A stretch of DNA of 64,000 nucleotides. Origin: an uncultured Actinomycetes bacterium. Its GTDB lineage: Bacteria; Actinomycetota; Acidimicrobiia; Acidimicrobiales; RAAP-2. The stretch lies in NCBI GenBank assembly GCA_903875425.1, contig CAIQWC010000012.1, forward strand, positions 124,001-188,000, written 5' to 3'. Of the stretch, positions 53,990-63,411 are shown piece after piece (position 1 is the first letter of the stretch; each line of letters begins with the position of its first letter). The position numbers and the translations under genes were made by a program. Below the pieces are notes generated by a model. That model saw only the letters and a list, made by a program, of their open reading frames with translations, made no database searches and was not told where the DNA came from.

Positions 53990-55216
53990 GTGTTAGCGGT
54001 CCTCGGCCTCTTGGATGAGGAGTTGATCGATAACCTAGTTATTCACGCCGCTCGCGTCGGTATGGTTCATGCGGAACACGCCATCGCCATGTATGGCTTC
54101 GGCGATGCGGTACCCGTCATGTCTGGCTCCCTTCTTGACCGCGGTTTCCGAAATTCGATTTTTGAGACGCTCGCTGCGATCGAGTCGGATGTTCGAAATG
54201 TACGGGCGCACATCGCGGTCCCCTTCGATCTCTCCGAGCGAAGCTTCGTTCACATTCCCTTCATCCAAGTCACGATCACCAAAGGCATTGCGTCGGTAGT
54301 CGTACTGGGTGACGACACAGAGCAAGCACGCGAACGCTTCAAGGCATTTGAGGCCGAATTAGCATCCGTTACGACGCCGAGAAGTGAGCCCGATGTTCTC
54401 GATGTTCGCGAGGAGCCCCCAGCGATTGACTATGCCAACACGGTAGAAGCGGCGAAACGGCACCTTAGTGACGACTTTGACAAGGTTGTTCTCGCTCGCA
54501 GCCTCAGGGTCGTCCTCAATGATCAAGCTGATCCAGCCGCAGTACTCGCCTCTATGGAGACCCGTGAGCCAGTCTGTACACGGTTTGCTCACACGCTCAA
54601 TGGCAATCGGTTTATTGGAGCGTCCCCAGAACTTCTCATCCGACGATCGGGGACTCATTTCGCATCCCAACCGCTTGCTGGAACCGCCTCATCACGAGCG
54701 CTCGTTGAAGAATTAATTAACTCGACAAAGGACAACGCCGAACATCGCATTGTCGTCGAGGAAATCGTCCAACGCCTCACCTCCCTGGCCGAGACCCTCG
54801 ATTACTCCTCCTATCCAGAAGTTATGGCGCTCAGAAGCGTGATTCATCTCGCAACGCGAATCACAGGCACGATCGCTGACCCAGCGACCACGTCACTCGA
54901 CCTCCTCGCGGCCATATGCCCGACACCGGCAGTATCGGGCAGACCCATCGATACAGCCATGGAACTCATTAGGGGCCTCGAGACCAAGCAACGAGGTTTC
55001 TTCGCAGGGGCCATGGGCTGGGCCGACGCCTCGGGTAACGGAGCGTTCGTACTCGCCATCAGGGGTGTCATCGTCGATCAAAACGACATCATCGCTACGG
55101 CTGGCGCTGGAATCGTCGCTGACTCCTCCGCTTGGGCAGAGGTTGCCGAGACGGAGATGAAGTTGCGATCAATTCTTGATGCTGCGGCCCCGCAAGCCGC
55201 CGCATACCTTCTTTAG
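53990..55216 (+). CDS. menF: Isochorismate synthase
   Basis: Chorismate to isochorismate for menaquinone, 408 aa. The chorismate-binding C-terminal half has GASPELLIRR, PLAGTASS, STKDNAEHRIVVEEI, CPTPAVSGRP and AGAGIVADS. The N-terminus is weakly conserved, as usual. The start is GTG 53990. A siderophore or salicylate role is less likely because menG is adjacent. The stop overlaps the convergent glycosyltransferase. Confidence 0.9.
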   Translation: MLAVLGLLDEELIDNLVIHAARVGMVHAEHAIAMYGFGDAVPVMSGSLLDRGFRNSIFETLAAIESDVRNVRAHIAVPFDLSERSFVHIPFIQVTITKGIASVVVLGDDTEQARERFKAFEAELASVTTPRSEPDVLDVREEPPAIDYANTVEAAKRHLSDDFDKVVLARSLRVVLNDQADPAAVLASMETREPVCTRFAHTLNGNRFIGASPELLIRRSGTHFASQPLAGTASSRALVEELINSTKDNAEHRIVVEEIVQRLTSLAETLDYSSYPEVMALRSVIHLATRITGTIADPATTSLDLLAAICPTPAVSGRPIDTAMELIRGLETKQRGFFAGAMGWADASGNGAFVLAIRGVIVDQNDIIATAGAGIVADSSAWAEVAETEMKLRSILDAAAPQAAAYLL

Positions 55217-55971
55217 CGCTGTATCTTTCCAGCACTCGCAACCGTTGTTGGATACCAGGCTTTTCCTAGCGCGCGATCGAGGCCCCATCGAGTGCACAGC
55301 CATAGGGCTTCGAACACAATGGTTCCCGACATTTTTGATTCACCCAGCGTTCTATCCACGAAGGAGATGGGAACTTCTTGAATCGTCAGACCCGCTCGCC
55401 TGGCGCGATATGTCATTTCGATTTGGAAACCGTAGCCATCAGCCTGCACGCTCTCGTAGTCCATGCGTTTGAGGGATTCGCCCCTATAGACGCGGTAACC
55501 AGCGGTTGCGTCTTTGACGCGCAAGCCCAAGGTCATGGAGGCATAGCTATTGCCTCCACGACTCAGGAGGCGACGATGCCACTTCCACGCAGGGATCGAT
55601 CCACCGGGCGTATAGCGAGACCCTATGACTACGTCAGCACCGCGCTGTGCGGCTTCGAGCAAGGTAGGTAACGCGGCGGGATCGTGGCTGAAGTCTGCAT
55701 CGATCTCAACGAGCGAATCGAATCCCTGTTCAAGACCCCACGCAAAACCTGCTCGATAGGCACTCCCAAGACCGCCCTTACCATCGCGCCGCATAATTGA
55801 GACTGAGCCAAGACGCTCAGCGGCGGCCTGTGCCAAATCAGCGGTTCCATCAGGACTACCGTCATCAACCACCAAAATCTCAGCCACCGGCACGTAGCGA
55901 CGAAGCGCTTCGAGCATCGCTACGACATTCAGCGATTCGTTATACGTCGGGAGCACCACCAGCGTCTTCAT
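55213..55971 (-). CDS. Polyprenol-phosphate mannose synthase-like glycosyltransferase
   Basis: GT2 enzyme like DPM1/Ppm1, 252 aa. VVLPTYNESLNV at the N-terminus, VVDDGSPDGT and metal-binding EIDADFSHDP (DxD) identify it. KDATAGYRVYR and DGYGFQIEMTYRA are typical of dolichyl/polyprenol-P-mannose synthases. No N-acyltransferase domain is fused. TAGGCT, containing the stop of the upstream permease gene, ends seven bases before the ATG. Confidence 0.87.
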   Translation of the reverse strand: MKTLVVLPTYNESLNVVAMLEALRRYVPVAEILVVDDGSPDGTADLAQAAAERLGSVSIMRRDGKGGLGSAYRAGFAWGLEQGFDSLVEIDADFSHDPAALPTLLEAAQRGADVVIGSRYTPGGSIPAWKWHRRLLSRGGNSYASMTLGLRVKDATAGYRVYRGESLKRMDYESVQADGYGFQIEMTYRARRAGLTIQEVPISFVDRTLGESKMSGTIVFEALWLCTRWGLDRALGKAWYPTTVASAGKIQR

Positions 55972-55978
55972 CGCATTC

Positions 55979-55984
55979 AGCCTA
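55979..55984 (-). promoter_or_regulatory. -10 hexamer overlapping permease stop, before glycosyltransferase
   Basis: TAGGCT on the minus strand, seven bases before ATG 55971. TAG is the stop codon of the AI-2E family gene. Confidence 0.5.
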
Positions 55985-57127
55985 GGACAGAGCGTCGCCG
56001 TCTGGCTCTCGCGGCCGTCCAGCCCGAAGATCGCTGACGATTACCTGAAGGGCGGAGCCTGCGGGAATCCCGATTAGTGCTCCGATAACGGTGCCAAAGC
56101 CACCATGGAGACGCCCACCCAACTCAGCGCCCACGAGGACGGCTAGGAGCACTAGGGCGGGACGCATCCTTACAGTTCTCGCCATGACCAGGGGATTAAG
56201 AAGGTGGTTCTCGATTTGTTGATATATCAAAAACACAATCAAGGTCACGATGCCAGCAGTCAGCGAATGGAGACCCGCGACTAAGACCGTAGGAACACCA
56301 GCCAACAGTCCGCCCACGAGTGGTAACAGATCAATAATCGCAACCCAAAGCGCCAGCAGGGCCGCGAAAGGAACTCCTAGAACACTAAGGGTCAAGAAAA
56401 CAATGAGCCCCGCGATGACAGACGTGACGACGTTACCCAAGACGTAGCCACTCACGGCTCGAGAGGCGTGGTTCGCTATTTCGTCCACCCGTTGAGCGTG
56501 CTCCTGACTCATCGTATTCAATATGGATCGCCACAGCGAGGGAAGTTCAAGGAGCACGTAAAAACTTAAGACCACCATGGTCAGTAACGCCACGATTGTT
56601 GAGATAGCAGCCGCGCCAAAACCGATCAGGGGCTTAGAAAGTGACGCTGCGTATTTCGATAACTGCGGCGCATGCTGATTTACCCAATTCTGAAGATGGA
56701 AACGACGCACCAGATGCCCAATCGGACCTCTCCCCTTTTCCGCTTGAGAGACGAGGTGTGGTGCCTGATGACTGAAACGAGTCACCGCATTAACGAGTGG
56801 CTGCCCAAACAAGATTCCAAGGCCTACGAGGCACGCTAAACCGACCAAGAAAATAATCGTGGTTGCCAGAGATCGCCGCATGCCACGTCGCTGCAACAGC
56901 GCCACAGCGGGCGCAAGCAGTACGGCAAAAAATACCGCCACGATGACATAGAGCACGATGGTTCTCAATGCCCACAGCAGAACAAAGCTAAAGGATGTGA
57001 CCGCTACCACCGCAACCGTAGCCACGATCGTCGCTAGGGGTACTCCCCTCTTGACTGCCGAATCGTTAACCCGCTTGGACAGTCCTCGGGCCGAGGATCC
57101 CTCTTCTGGCTGTTTCGACGAGCTCAT
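55982..57127 (-). CDS. AI-2E family transporter
   Basis: Polytopic membrane protein of the AI-2E exporter/PerM family, 381 aa. A charged N-terminal tail (1-30) is followed by about eight membrane segments. The family block IIDLLPLVGGLLAGVPTVL and the later IENHLLNPLVMARTV are present. The substrate is unknown; the quorum-sensing link of the family name should not be assumed. The start is ATG 57127, divergent from the flippase-like gene. Confidence 0.85.
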   Translation of the reverse strand: MSSSKQPEEGSSARGLSKRVNDSAVKRGVPLATIVATVAVVAVTSFSFVLLWALRTIVLYVIVAVFFAVLLAPAVALLQRRGMRRSLATTIIFLVGLACLVGLGILFGQPLVNAVTRFSHQAPHLVSQAEKGRGPIGHLVRRFHLQNWVNQHAPQLSKYAASLSKPLIGFGAAAISTIVALLTMVVLSFYVLLELPSLWRSILNTMSQEHAQRVDEIANHASRAVSGYVLGNVVTSVIAGLIVFLTLSVLGVPFAALLALWVAIIDLLPLVGGLLAGVPTVLVAGLHSLTAGIVTLIVFLIYQQIENHLLNPLVMARTVRMRPALVLLAVLVGAELGGRLHGGFGTVIGALIGIPAGSALQVIVSDLRAGRPREPDGDALS

Positions 57128-57176
57128 CCCAACAGCATGGCACTGTTACACCCTGTCTCCGTGGAAACATAGAGCC

Positions 57177-58262
57177 GTGGAGTCAGAACAACCAGATACG
57201 CCTGATCCTGGGGCTCAGCCCAGCCCCGCGGCCCTGAGCCCGAAGAAGCGCTGGCTGCGTCCCGAGATTCGCTACACGCTCTCGGGAGTTATTTTCCTCT
57301 TCGTTTTCGAATATTTACTGCTGCCCGAGATCGCGTCCGCTCGCAAAAACGTTCATATTCTCACCCGAGCCAACCTGTGGCTTCTCCTCGCAGCCATTGT
57401 CCTTGAGGTCGCTGCTCTCTTGGCGTATGCCGAGCTGTCACGAACCGTATTCGCTCCCGACTCTCCAAAACGATGGGCGATGCTTCGAATCAATATGAGC
57501 TCCCTCGCGATTAGTCATGTCGTTCCGGGAGGCACCGCAGCCGGTGGTGCCCTCGGATACCGACTCTTAACCGCACAAGATGTTCCTGGGTCGACCGCTG
57601 CCTACGGCTTAGCCACCCAGGGAGTGGGATCGGCATTAGTGCTCAACGTCATCTTCTGGATTTGCCTTCTCATCTCCATTCCCCTTCATGGGATCAATCG
57701 AATCTACGGCTACGCGTCCCTACTCGGCGTGCTGCTCCTTGCCGCGTTTGGTGGAACGGTGCTCCTACTCACCAAGGGGCAGCGCCACGCAGACGATTGG
57801 ATTCGGGCTATCGCTCGCCGCCTACCGTTTATCAAAGAAGACAAAGTTGCCGGCTTGATCGAACACGTGGCAGACCGCCTCAACATTTTGTTTTCCAACA
57901 AGCGACTCTTGGGCAAAGCCCTTGCATGGGCAGCGGCCAACTGGCTCCTTGATGCCGCGTGTCTATGGTTTATTTTGCTGGCCTTCGGTCAATCAGTCAT
58001 GCCCATCAACCTGCTGGTGGCCTACGGTCTTGCCAATATCTTGGCCGCCATCCCTCTCACGCCCGGCGGGCTCGGCGTCATTGAGTTCACACTCTCGGGT
58101 GCGCTCGTTGGTTTTGGGCTTCCAGCTTCCATCGCCTATCTCAGCGTGATTTCATGGAGGCTGATTAATTTCTGGCTTCCCATCCCCCTTGGCGGTGCTT
58201 CTTACCTCAGCCTCAGGGTTTCCACCATGAGGACTAGGAATCTACGACTAGGCGAAGGTTAA
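57177..58262 (+). CDS. Flippase-like integral membrane protein (LPG synthase TM family)
   Basis: UPF0104/PF03706-type membrane protein related to the MprF flippase domain, without a lysyl transferase domain. I start at GTG 57177, giving 361 aa with about eight membrane segments; the ATG at 56958 lies inside the divergent gene. Motifs VVPGGTAAGGALGYRLL and AAIPLTPGGLGVIEFTL (two PGG-type loops) are typical. A role in lipid or polyprenol-sugar translocation is inferred. The stop is shared with ppk in TTAA. Confidence 0.82.
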   Translation: MESEQPDTPDPGAQPSPAALSPKKRWLRPEIRYTLSGVIFLFVFEYLLLPEIASARKNVHILTRANLWLLLAAIVLEVAALLAYAELSRTVFAPDSPKRWAMLRINMSSLAISHVVPGGTAAGGALGYRLLTAQDVPGSTAAYGLATQGVGSALVLNVIFWICLLISIPLHGINRIYGYASLLGVLLLAAFGGTVLLLTKGQRHADDWIRAIARRLPFIKEDKVAGLIEHVADRLNILFSNKRLLGKALAWAAANWLLDAACLWFILLAFGQSVMPINLLVAYGLANILAAIPLTPGGLGVIEFTLSGALVGFGLPASIAYLSVISWRLINFWLPIPLGGASYLSLRVSTMRTRNLRLGEG

Positions 58263-60370
58263 CGGTTTTCTGATTTGCGAAGGGTTTCAAGCGCTTCGAG
58301 TCGAAGTTTCTGATGCAAGCTATGTTCCGAAGATCCGACAAAGCGTCTCCATCGCTGATCAGGACCAAGCAGCCACGTATTGGTGTCATCGTGCATCACG
58401 AGGTCCACGATGTGGAGCACTTTAGCAATCAGTGATGGATCACTTATGGGCGTCGCTGCTTCAATTCTACGATCAAGATTTCTTTCCATAAGATCGGCCG
58501 AGCCGATGAATACCCGCACAGGTTCGTCACCGTCAGGTCTACCGAATACAAACACGCGACTATGTTCAAGGAATTCTCCGACAATGGAGCGAACCGTTAC
58601 CGTCTCCGAAAGACCGGGCACTCCTGGGCGGAGGCAGCACATGCCACGAATCGCTAAATCAATCGGAACACCCGCCATGGATGCCCGATAGAGCGCATCG
58701 ATGGAGGCCGGGTCGGTCAGACCATTGCACTTTATGACGATACGACCCTTTGGCCCTAGCGCTGCCTGCATTTCAATTTCTTCGATGATTCCCGAGCGCA
58801 TGGTCACGGGGGAAACGAGGAGTTTCTTAAAGTCTCCTAGCCGCGAAAAACCAGTCAGGTAATTAAATAACTCACCGACGTCTTGAGATATCTCTTCGTC
58901 CGCCGTGAGAAGTCCTAAGTCCTCGTAATTTCGAGCAGTTCTCGAGTTGTAGTTACCGGTACCAATGTGACAGTAGCGACGAATCCGTTGTCCTTCACGA
59001 CGAAGTACTAATGCCGTCTTCGAGTGAGTCTTGAATCCAACGATGCCATAGACCACGTGTACTCCCGCATCTTCAAGCGCTTTAGCCCAACCAATATTGG
59101 CCTCTTCATCAAAGCGCGCTTTCAGCTCTACCAACGCTGCCACCTGTTTGCCGGCGGCAGCGGCGTCGATGAGGGATGCGACGATGGGGCTGTTGCCCGA
59201 AGTTCGATATAGCGTTTGCTTTATTCCAAGGACATCGGGATCTTGCGCTGCCTGAGCGATGAATTGCTCCACTGAGGCCGAAAACGAATCGTAGGGGTGA
59301 TGGACCAGAAGATCCCCTTGTCTCAGTACCTCGAAAATATCGGCGGCACTTCCATCAGGGTTTTTTAATTGATAAGGCGTAATGGGTTTCCAAGCTTCAC
59401 CCTTTAATTCGGGTCTGTCGAGTCCATATAACGCCCACAATCCCGTTAGCCCCAAGGGGGCCGACGAAATATAGACGTTGTCTTGGCTCAATTCGAGTTC
59501 GCTTGCCAGCATGGCCCTTGTCTCATTACTGGAATCGGCCGTTACCTCCAGCCGAACAGCATCACCGAAACGGCGCCGAGCCAATTCTTGCTCCAAGGCG
59601 ACCAATAAGTCATCAGCCTCTTCTTCGGCGAGCGCTAAGTCGGCATTTCTCGTCACCCGAAAGGCGATGTACGCACGGATTTCCATACCAGGGAACAGCT
59701 GGCCGAGGTTGGCCGAGATGATGTCTTCGAGCCCTACAAAACGTTCACCGTCTGGCATAACGACAAATCGCGGCAAGTTTGCCGGCACCTTGACCCGAGC
59801 CACGCGTTCCTCGCCGCTCGCGCCGTCTCTGACAACAATGGCCAAGTTAAGCGACAGGTTAGAAATAATGGGGAAGGGATGTCCCGGATCGACCGCAAGG
59901 GGAGTTAAAACTGGGAAGATTAAGTCGTCGAAGAAATTGGCAAGGAAGGCTTGATCAACCGCGTCGAGTTCACTCCACTTGGAAAGTCTGATTCCTGCCT
60001 CTTTCAGCGCCGGAATCAGTTGATGCAAGAACACCTCGTCCACCCTCGCGGTTAATTCGAGTACCCGGGTGCGAATCTGCGGCAACTGTTCAGCCGGGGT
60101 GAGTCCGTCAACAGACCTCCGCCGAACATTGGCTTCGGCTTGATCTTCGAGGTTGGCCACTCTCACTTGGAAAAACTCATCAAGGAGATCGGAGAATATC
60201 GCCAGGAATTTAACCCTTTCCAGTAATTTCTGGCTGGAATCCTCTGCCAAATCGAGTAGTCGCGAGCCAAAGTCAAGCCTCGACAACTCCCGGTTTGAAA
60301 AACGCTGTGTGCCAAATTCCTCCACGGAGCGCGCCAATGGAGCTTCAGGAACCTGGTTTGACTCTGTCAC
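58259..60370 (-). CDS. ppk: Polyphosphate kinase 1
   Basis: Reversible synthesis of polyphosphate from ATP, 703 aa. The phospho-acceptor His is in FKTHSKTALV, the second His in YCHIGTGNYN, and Arg in KQTLYRTSGN and KARFDEEANIGWA. In the N-terminal domain, conserved residues differ: Arg31 and Gly35 in ELSRLDFGSR replace the Trp and Asn of LSWLxFN, and Leu62 in FSDLLDEFF replaces Asn45 of E. coli. The start GTG 60370 has GAGGAAG upstream. It diverges from a SEDS gene. Confidence 0.93.
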   Translation of the reverse strand: MTESNQVPEAPLARSVEEFGTQRFSNRELSRLDFGSRLLDLAEDSSQKLLERVKFLAIFSDLLDEFFQVRVANLEDQAEANVRRRSVDGLTPAEQLPQIRTRVLELTARVDEVFLHQLIPALKEAGIRLSKWSELDAVDQAFLANFFDDLIFPVLTPLAVDPGHPFPIISNLSLNLAIVVRDGASGEERVARVKVPANLPRFVVMPDGERFVGLEDIISANLGQLFPGMEIRAYIAFRVTRNADLALAEEEADDLLVALEQELARRRFGDAVRLEVTADSSNETRAMLASELELSQDNVYISSAPLGLTGLWALYGLDRPELKGEAWKPITPYQLKNPDGSAADIFEVLRQGDLLVHHPYDSFSASVEQFIAQAAQDPDVLGIKQTLYRTSGNSPIVASLIDAAAAGKQVAALVELKARFDEEANIGWAKALEDAGVHVVYGIVGFKTHSKTALVLRREGQRIRRYCHIGTGNYNSRTARNYEDLGLLTADEEISQDVGELFNYLTGFSRLGDFKKLLVSPVTMRSGIIEEIEMQAALGPKGRIVIKCNGLTDPASIDALYRASMAGVPIDLAIRGMCCLRPGVPGLSETVTVRSIVGEFLEHSRVFVFGRPDGDEPVRVFIGSADLMERNLDRRIEAATPISDPSLIAKVLHIVDLVMHDDTNTWLLGPDQRWRRFVGSSEHSLHQKLRLEALETLRKSENR

Positions 60371-60416
60371 GGCTGCTTCCTCACTTGATGTACCCCATGG
60401 AGTCTATCGAGGCAGG

Positions 60417-60422
60417 TACGCT
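60417..60422 (+). promoter_or_regulatory. -10 hexamer of predicted leaderless SEDS gene promoter
   Basis: TACGCT, six bases before GTG 60429. Confidence 0.6.
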
Positions 60423-60428
60423 TTCATC

Positions 60429-61829
60429 GTGGTTAGCTACACGTCCTCAGGTGAACTTCTAGCGAACCGAGGATCCATTCTCCCGCCCTTCGAGAGAATT
60501 CCGAAGCCTCGACGTCGAACCGAATTAGGACTTTTGATCTTTGTTTGGGTCATCATCTCTGCTCTCTACGTACTCGTAGCGCTCGGTGCCAAGAACCATC
60601 TACCGGCCCACGCGGTTGCTTTTTTGGCAGTCTTAGCAGTCATTAGCTTTTCCCTCAATCTGATTAATCGATGGCTTGCACCCCATGCCAATGCCATGTT
60701 GGTACCGCTGTGCGTTTTGTTAAACGGCATGGGATACATCGAGATCGTGCGCTGGAATCCTCACGCCGCTCAAGCTCAGGCACTGTGGACGGCCTTAGGG
60801 GTCATCCTCTATGGAGGAACCCTCCTGGTCGTCCGGCGCACAAGGGATCTTGATCGTTTTCGATACATCATCTTGTTAGCGGCCATTGTCTTAATGTTGG
60901 CCCCTCTCTTTCCCGTGATTGGCCTTAACGTCAACGGTGCCCGTCTCTGGGTTAGTTTCGGTGGACCGTTGGTCTTTCAACCTGTCGAGATCGCGAAGAT
61001 TCTCCTTGTCATCTTCTTTGCGAGTTACTTCGCTGACAAGAAAGAATTGCTGTCGATCCCCACGGCGCGAATTGGTAATCGCTTAGTCATCAGCCCCAAG
61101 CCACTGATTCCCGTATTCGGTATGTGGCTCTTTGCGATGGCTATTTTGGGCATGGAGAATGATATTGGCTTCGCCATGTTGATGTTCACCCTGTTTATCG
61201 CGATGCTCTGGATTGCCACTGGCCGAGCCTTCTACCTGGTCATCGGTCTTAGTCTGTTTGCCCTCGGCGGTATCTTCGCCTTCTACTTTTTCGGACAAGT
61301 TCACCAACGTGTCGACATCTGGCTCAATCCATGGGCGTACGCTCAAGGCAAGGGTCAACAACTCGTGCAATCGTGGTATTCATTGGGCTCAGGCGGCATT
61401 GGCGGTTCGGGGTTGGGTGCCGGACAATCGGGAAGCATTCCCTATCTCACCTCTGACTTGATCTACGTCGCTATCGCTGAAGAGTTGGGCTTCATGGGTT
61501 CTTCAATTCTGGTAACGACTTACACCTTGATTGTTGGTGCTGGCTTTAATATCGCGCAGCGAGCACGCTCTGAATTCGCCCGGCTATGTGGCGCCGGTCT
61601 CACAGTAATTCTGGGATTCCAGGCGTTTTACATCCTCGCCGGCATACTTCGAATCTTGCCCTTTACCGGAATCACCTTGCCATTCGTCGCGAGGGGTGGA
61701 TCCTCCCTCATTGCTAACTACATCTTGATAGCACTGCTGTCTCGGATCTCTAGTGAAACGGGACCTGACTGGATCGAAGCCGACACCTTGAGATCTGAAG
61801 ACGCAACCTCAGTGGTGGCGAGACGTTAG
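60429..61829 (+). CDS. SEDS-family protein (FtsW/RodA-like), first copy
   Basis: Peptidoglycan glycosyltransferase of the FtsW/RodA/SpoVE family, 466 aa with about ten to twelve membrane segments. Family blocks are NGARLWVSFG, FQPVEIAKILLV, VDIWLNPWAYA, GSGGIGGSGLGAG, TSDLIYVAIAEELGF (catalytic Asp) and LPFVARGGSSLIAN. I start at GTG 60429, six bases after TACGCT; the longer frame is inside ppk. No penicillin-binding protein is adjacent, so FtsW or RodA identity is open. Confidence 0.88.
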   Translation: MVSYTSSGELLANRGSILPPFERIPKPRRRTELGLLIFVWVIISALYVLVALGAKNHLPAHAVAFLAVLAVISFSLNLINRWLAPHANAMLVPLCVLLNGMGYIEIVRWNPHAAQAQALWTALGVILYGGTLLVVRRTRDLDRFRYIILLAAIVLMLAPLFPVIGLNVNGARLWVSFGGPLVFQPVEIAKILLVIFFASYFADKKELLSIPTARIGNRLVISPKPLIPVFGMWLFAMAILGMENDIGFAMLMFTLFIAMLWIATGRAFYLVIGLSLFALGGIFAFYFFGQVHQRVDIWLNPWAYAQGKGQQLVQSWYSLGSGGIGGSGLGAGQSGSIPYLTSDLIYVAIAEELGFMGSSILVTTYTLIVGAGFNIAQRARSEFARLCGAGLTVILGFQAFYILAGILRILPFTGITLPFVARGGSSLIANYILIALLSRISSETGPDWIEADTLRSEDATSVVARR

Positions 61830-62263
61830 GCAAAGCTTGTGTCTGATACCAACATCGGGGCCGGTACTGGCTGACGCGCTGCGAGAATCATGGCGTCAGA
61901 TGGCCTCGCGTCGGCCACGCACGATCCCTGCTCGGCCATCAATACCAATTGGGCTTGAAAGGACTCTCCGGTAACACGGCTAATCCGAGCCGCTACGACA
62001 TCGACGCGTAGATATTGAAGTACCCCCGAAAACAACTCATGGGTACTGGGGCGAAGCCCCTGACCGCCCTCCATCGCCGTCTTGAGCGCTGCCGCCTCCG
62101 CGATGCCAACAGAAATACTGACTTCTCGATGCGGCTCCGCCTGCTCACGAAGCAGTACCTGACCATGCTCTCGAGGCAGCGGGACGCTCACCGATACGAC
62201 ATCACACAGGATCCAGACAGTATCGATATCATCTCCCGAACCAGCGGTCACTAAGTAACTCAT
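61826..62263 (-). CDS. Bifunctional nuclease family protein (DUF151)
   Basis: A 145-aa protein with the BFN/DUF151 fold. VLLREQAEPHREVSISVG, RPSTHELFSGVL and DARPSDAMILAAR are the conserved blocks. Homologues show RNase or DNase activity or act in transcription; the role here is unknown. The ATG overlaps the rodA stop (ATGA). The stop overlaps the convergent SEDS gene stop (TTAG). Confidence 0.85.
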   Translation of the reverse strand: MSYLVTAGSGDDIDTVWILCDVVSVSVPLPREHGQVLLREQAEPHREVSISVGIAEAAALKTAMEGGQGLRPSTHELFSGVLQYLRVDVVAARISRVTGESFQAQLVLMAEQGSCVADARPSDAMILAARQPVPAPMLVSDTSFA

Positions 62264-63411
62264 GAGCCGCTCAGCCCACCTCGACGGGCACCAACAGCGA
62301 GTACGAGTCCAACGGCTACGAAGAACACTAAAGCACTTGATCCGCCGTAGGAGAAGAACGGCAACGGTATGCCGGTGACTGGCATGATCCCCATGGTCAT
62401 TCCGGCATTTTGAAATACCGAGAACGTGAAGAAGGTAAACACGCCTACCGCCACTAATCTGCCCAACACGTCTTTCGCTTGCATGGCGATGCGCAAAATG
62501 CGATATGAAATGAACGCGAGAAGCCCAAGCACCCCGACGCTTCCAAGGAAGCCCGTCTGTTCTCCCACGGCTGTGAAGATGAAGTCGGTCTGCTGTTCAG
62601 GTACGTAGCCAAGGTTGGTGAGGCCCCCGTGGCCTAAGCCAGTACCGAAGAGACCACCCGCACCGATAGCCGTCTTGGCTTGATTGACGTTGTAGATGTA
62701 CTGCTGAAGCCCTGGACTCGAGGAGTTCTGGTGGAGGAAGCTCGTAATTCTCAGTATTTGGTAGTGGCTCAAAATGCCACCGGCAAACACCACGATTCCG
62801 ACCAGTATGGTTCCGAGTATCAAAAGCGTCAGAATGCGCCCTGGCAGTCCAGCAACGGTCAGGATCGCAATCAAGGTAATGCCCATAATGATGGTGGTAC
62901 CAAGGTCTGGCTGCACCAAAATCAAGATCATCATGAATCCGGCCATGAGTAGCAAACGAGAAACATCTCGCAAACTAAGCCCGTCGGGTCTACGAGCGCA
63001 GTACGTCGCTACCGCCAAAATTAAAGCCAGGAGCGCGAACTCTGAGGGTTGAATCTGCACAAAACCCAAAGAAAACCAGCGCTGAGCCCCAAGAGCATGA
63101 CTTCCGAAAGGAGAGAGTACTGCGAGCAGCATCACAATCATGATGATGTAGCTCGCCGTGGCGAACTGTTCCAAGAGGCGATAATTCAAACGTGAAATTC
63201 CCAGCATGGCAAGAATCCCCAAGAACACAAAGATGGCTTGGCGCTTGACAAAATAAGTGCCCGAGAGTCCATGAACTGCCAGACCAGTTCGGGTTGCGCT
63301 ATAGATCATCACCATGCCGATGATCGAAGCTCCGATACACGCGAGCACGAGCCACCAATCGGTAGACCCGCTCGTTGAGCGAGACGTTCGAGGACTCTGT
63401 AGCAAGGTCAT
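62260..63411 (-). CDS. rodA: Rod-shape-determining SEDS protein RodA
   Basis: Lateral-wall peptidoglycan glycosyltransferase, 383 aa from ATG 63411, which overlaps the aroE stop (ATGA). The longer frame runs inside aroE. About ten membrane segments are predicted. LGAQRWFSLGFVQIQPSEFA, VQPDLGTT, GTGLGHGG, PEQQTDFIFTAVGEQTGFLG (catalytic Asp) and PLPFFSYGGSSAL are typical of RodA. No mreBCD or mrdA gene is in the window. Confidence 0.92.
   Translation of the reverse strand: MTLLQSPRTSRSTSGSTDWWLVLACIGASIIGMVMIYSATRTGLAVHGLSGTYFVKRQAIFVFLGILAMLGISRLNYRLLEQFATASYIIMIVMLLAVLSPFGSHALGAQRWFSLGFVQIQPSEFALLALILAVATYCARRPDGLSLRDVSRLLLMAGFMMILILVQPDLGTTIIMGITLIAILTVAGLPGRILTLLILGTILVGIVVFAGGILSHYQILRITSFLHQNSSSPGLQQYIYNVNQAKTAIGAGGLFGTGLGHGGLTNLGYVPEQQTDFIFTAVGEQTGFLGSVGVLGLLAFISYRILRIAMQAKDVLGRLVAVGVFTFFTFSVFQNAGMTMGIMPVTGIPLPFFSYGGSSALVFFVAVGLVLAVGARRGGLSGS

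Noticed and set aside
57128-57176. Leaderless promoters for the AI-2E and flippase-like genes
   Set aside because: Hexamers at the six-base position are CATGCT and AAACAT, which lack the leading T; too weak to call.
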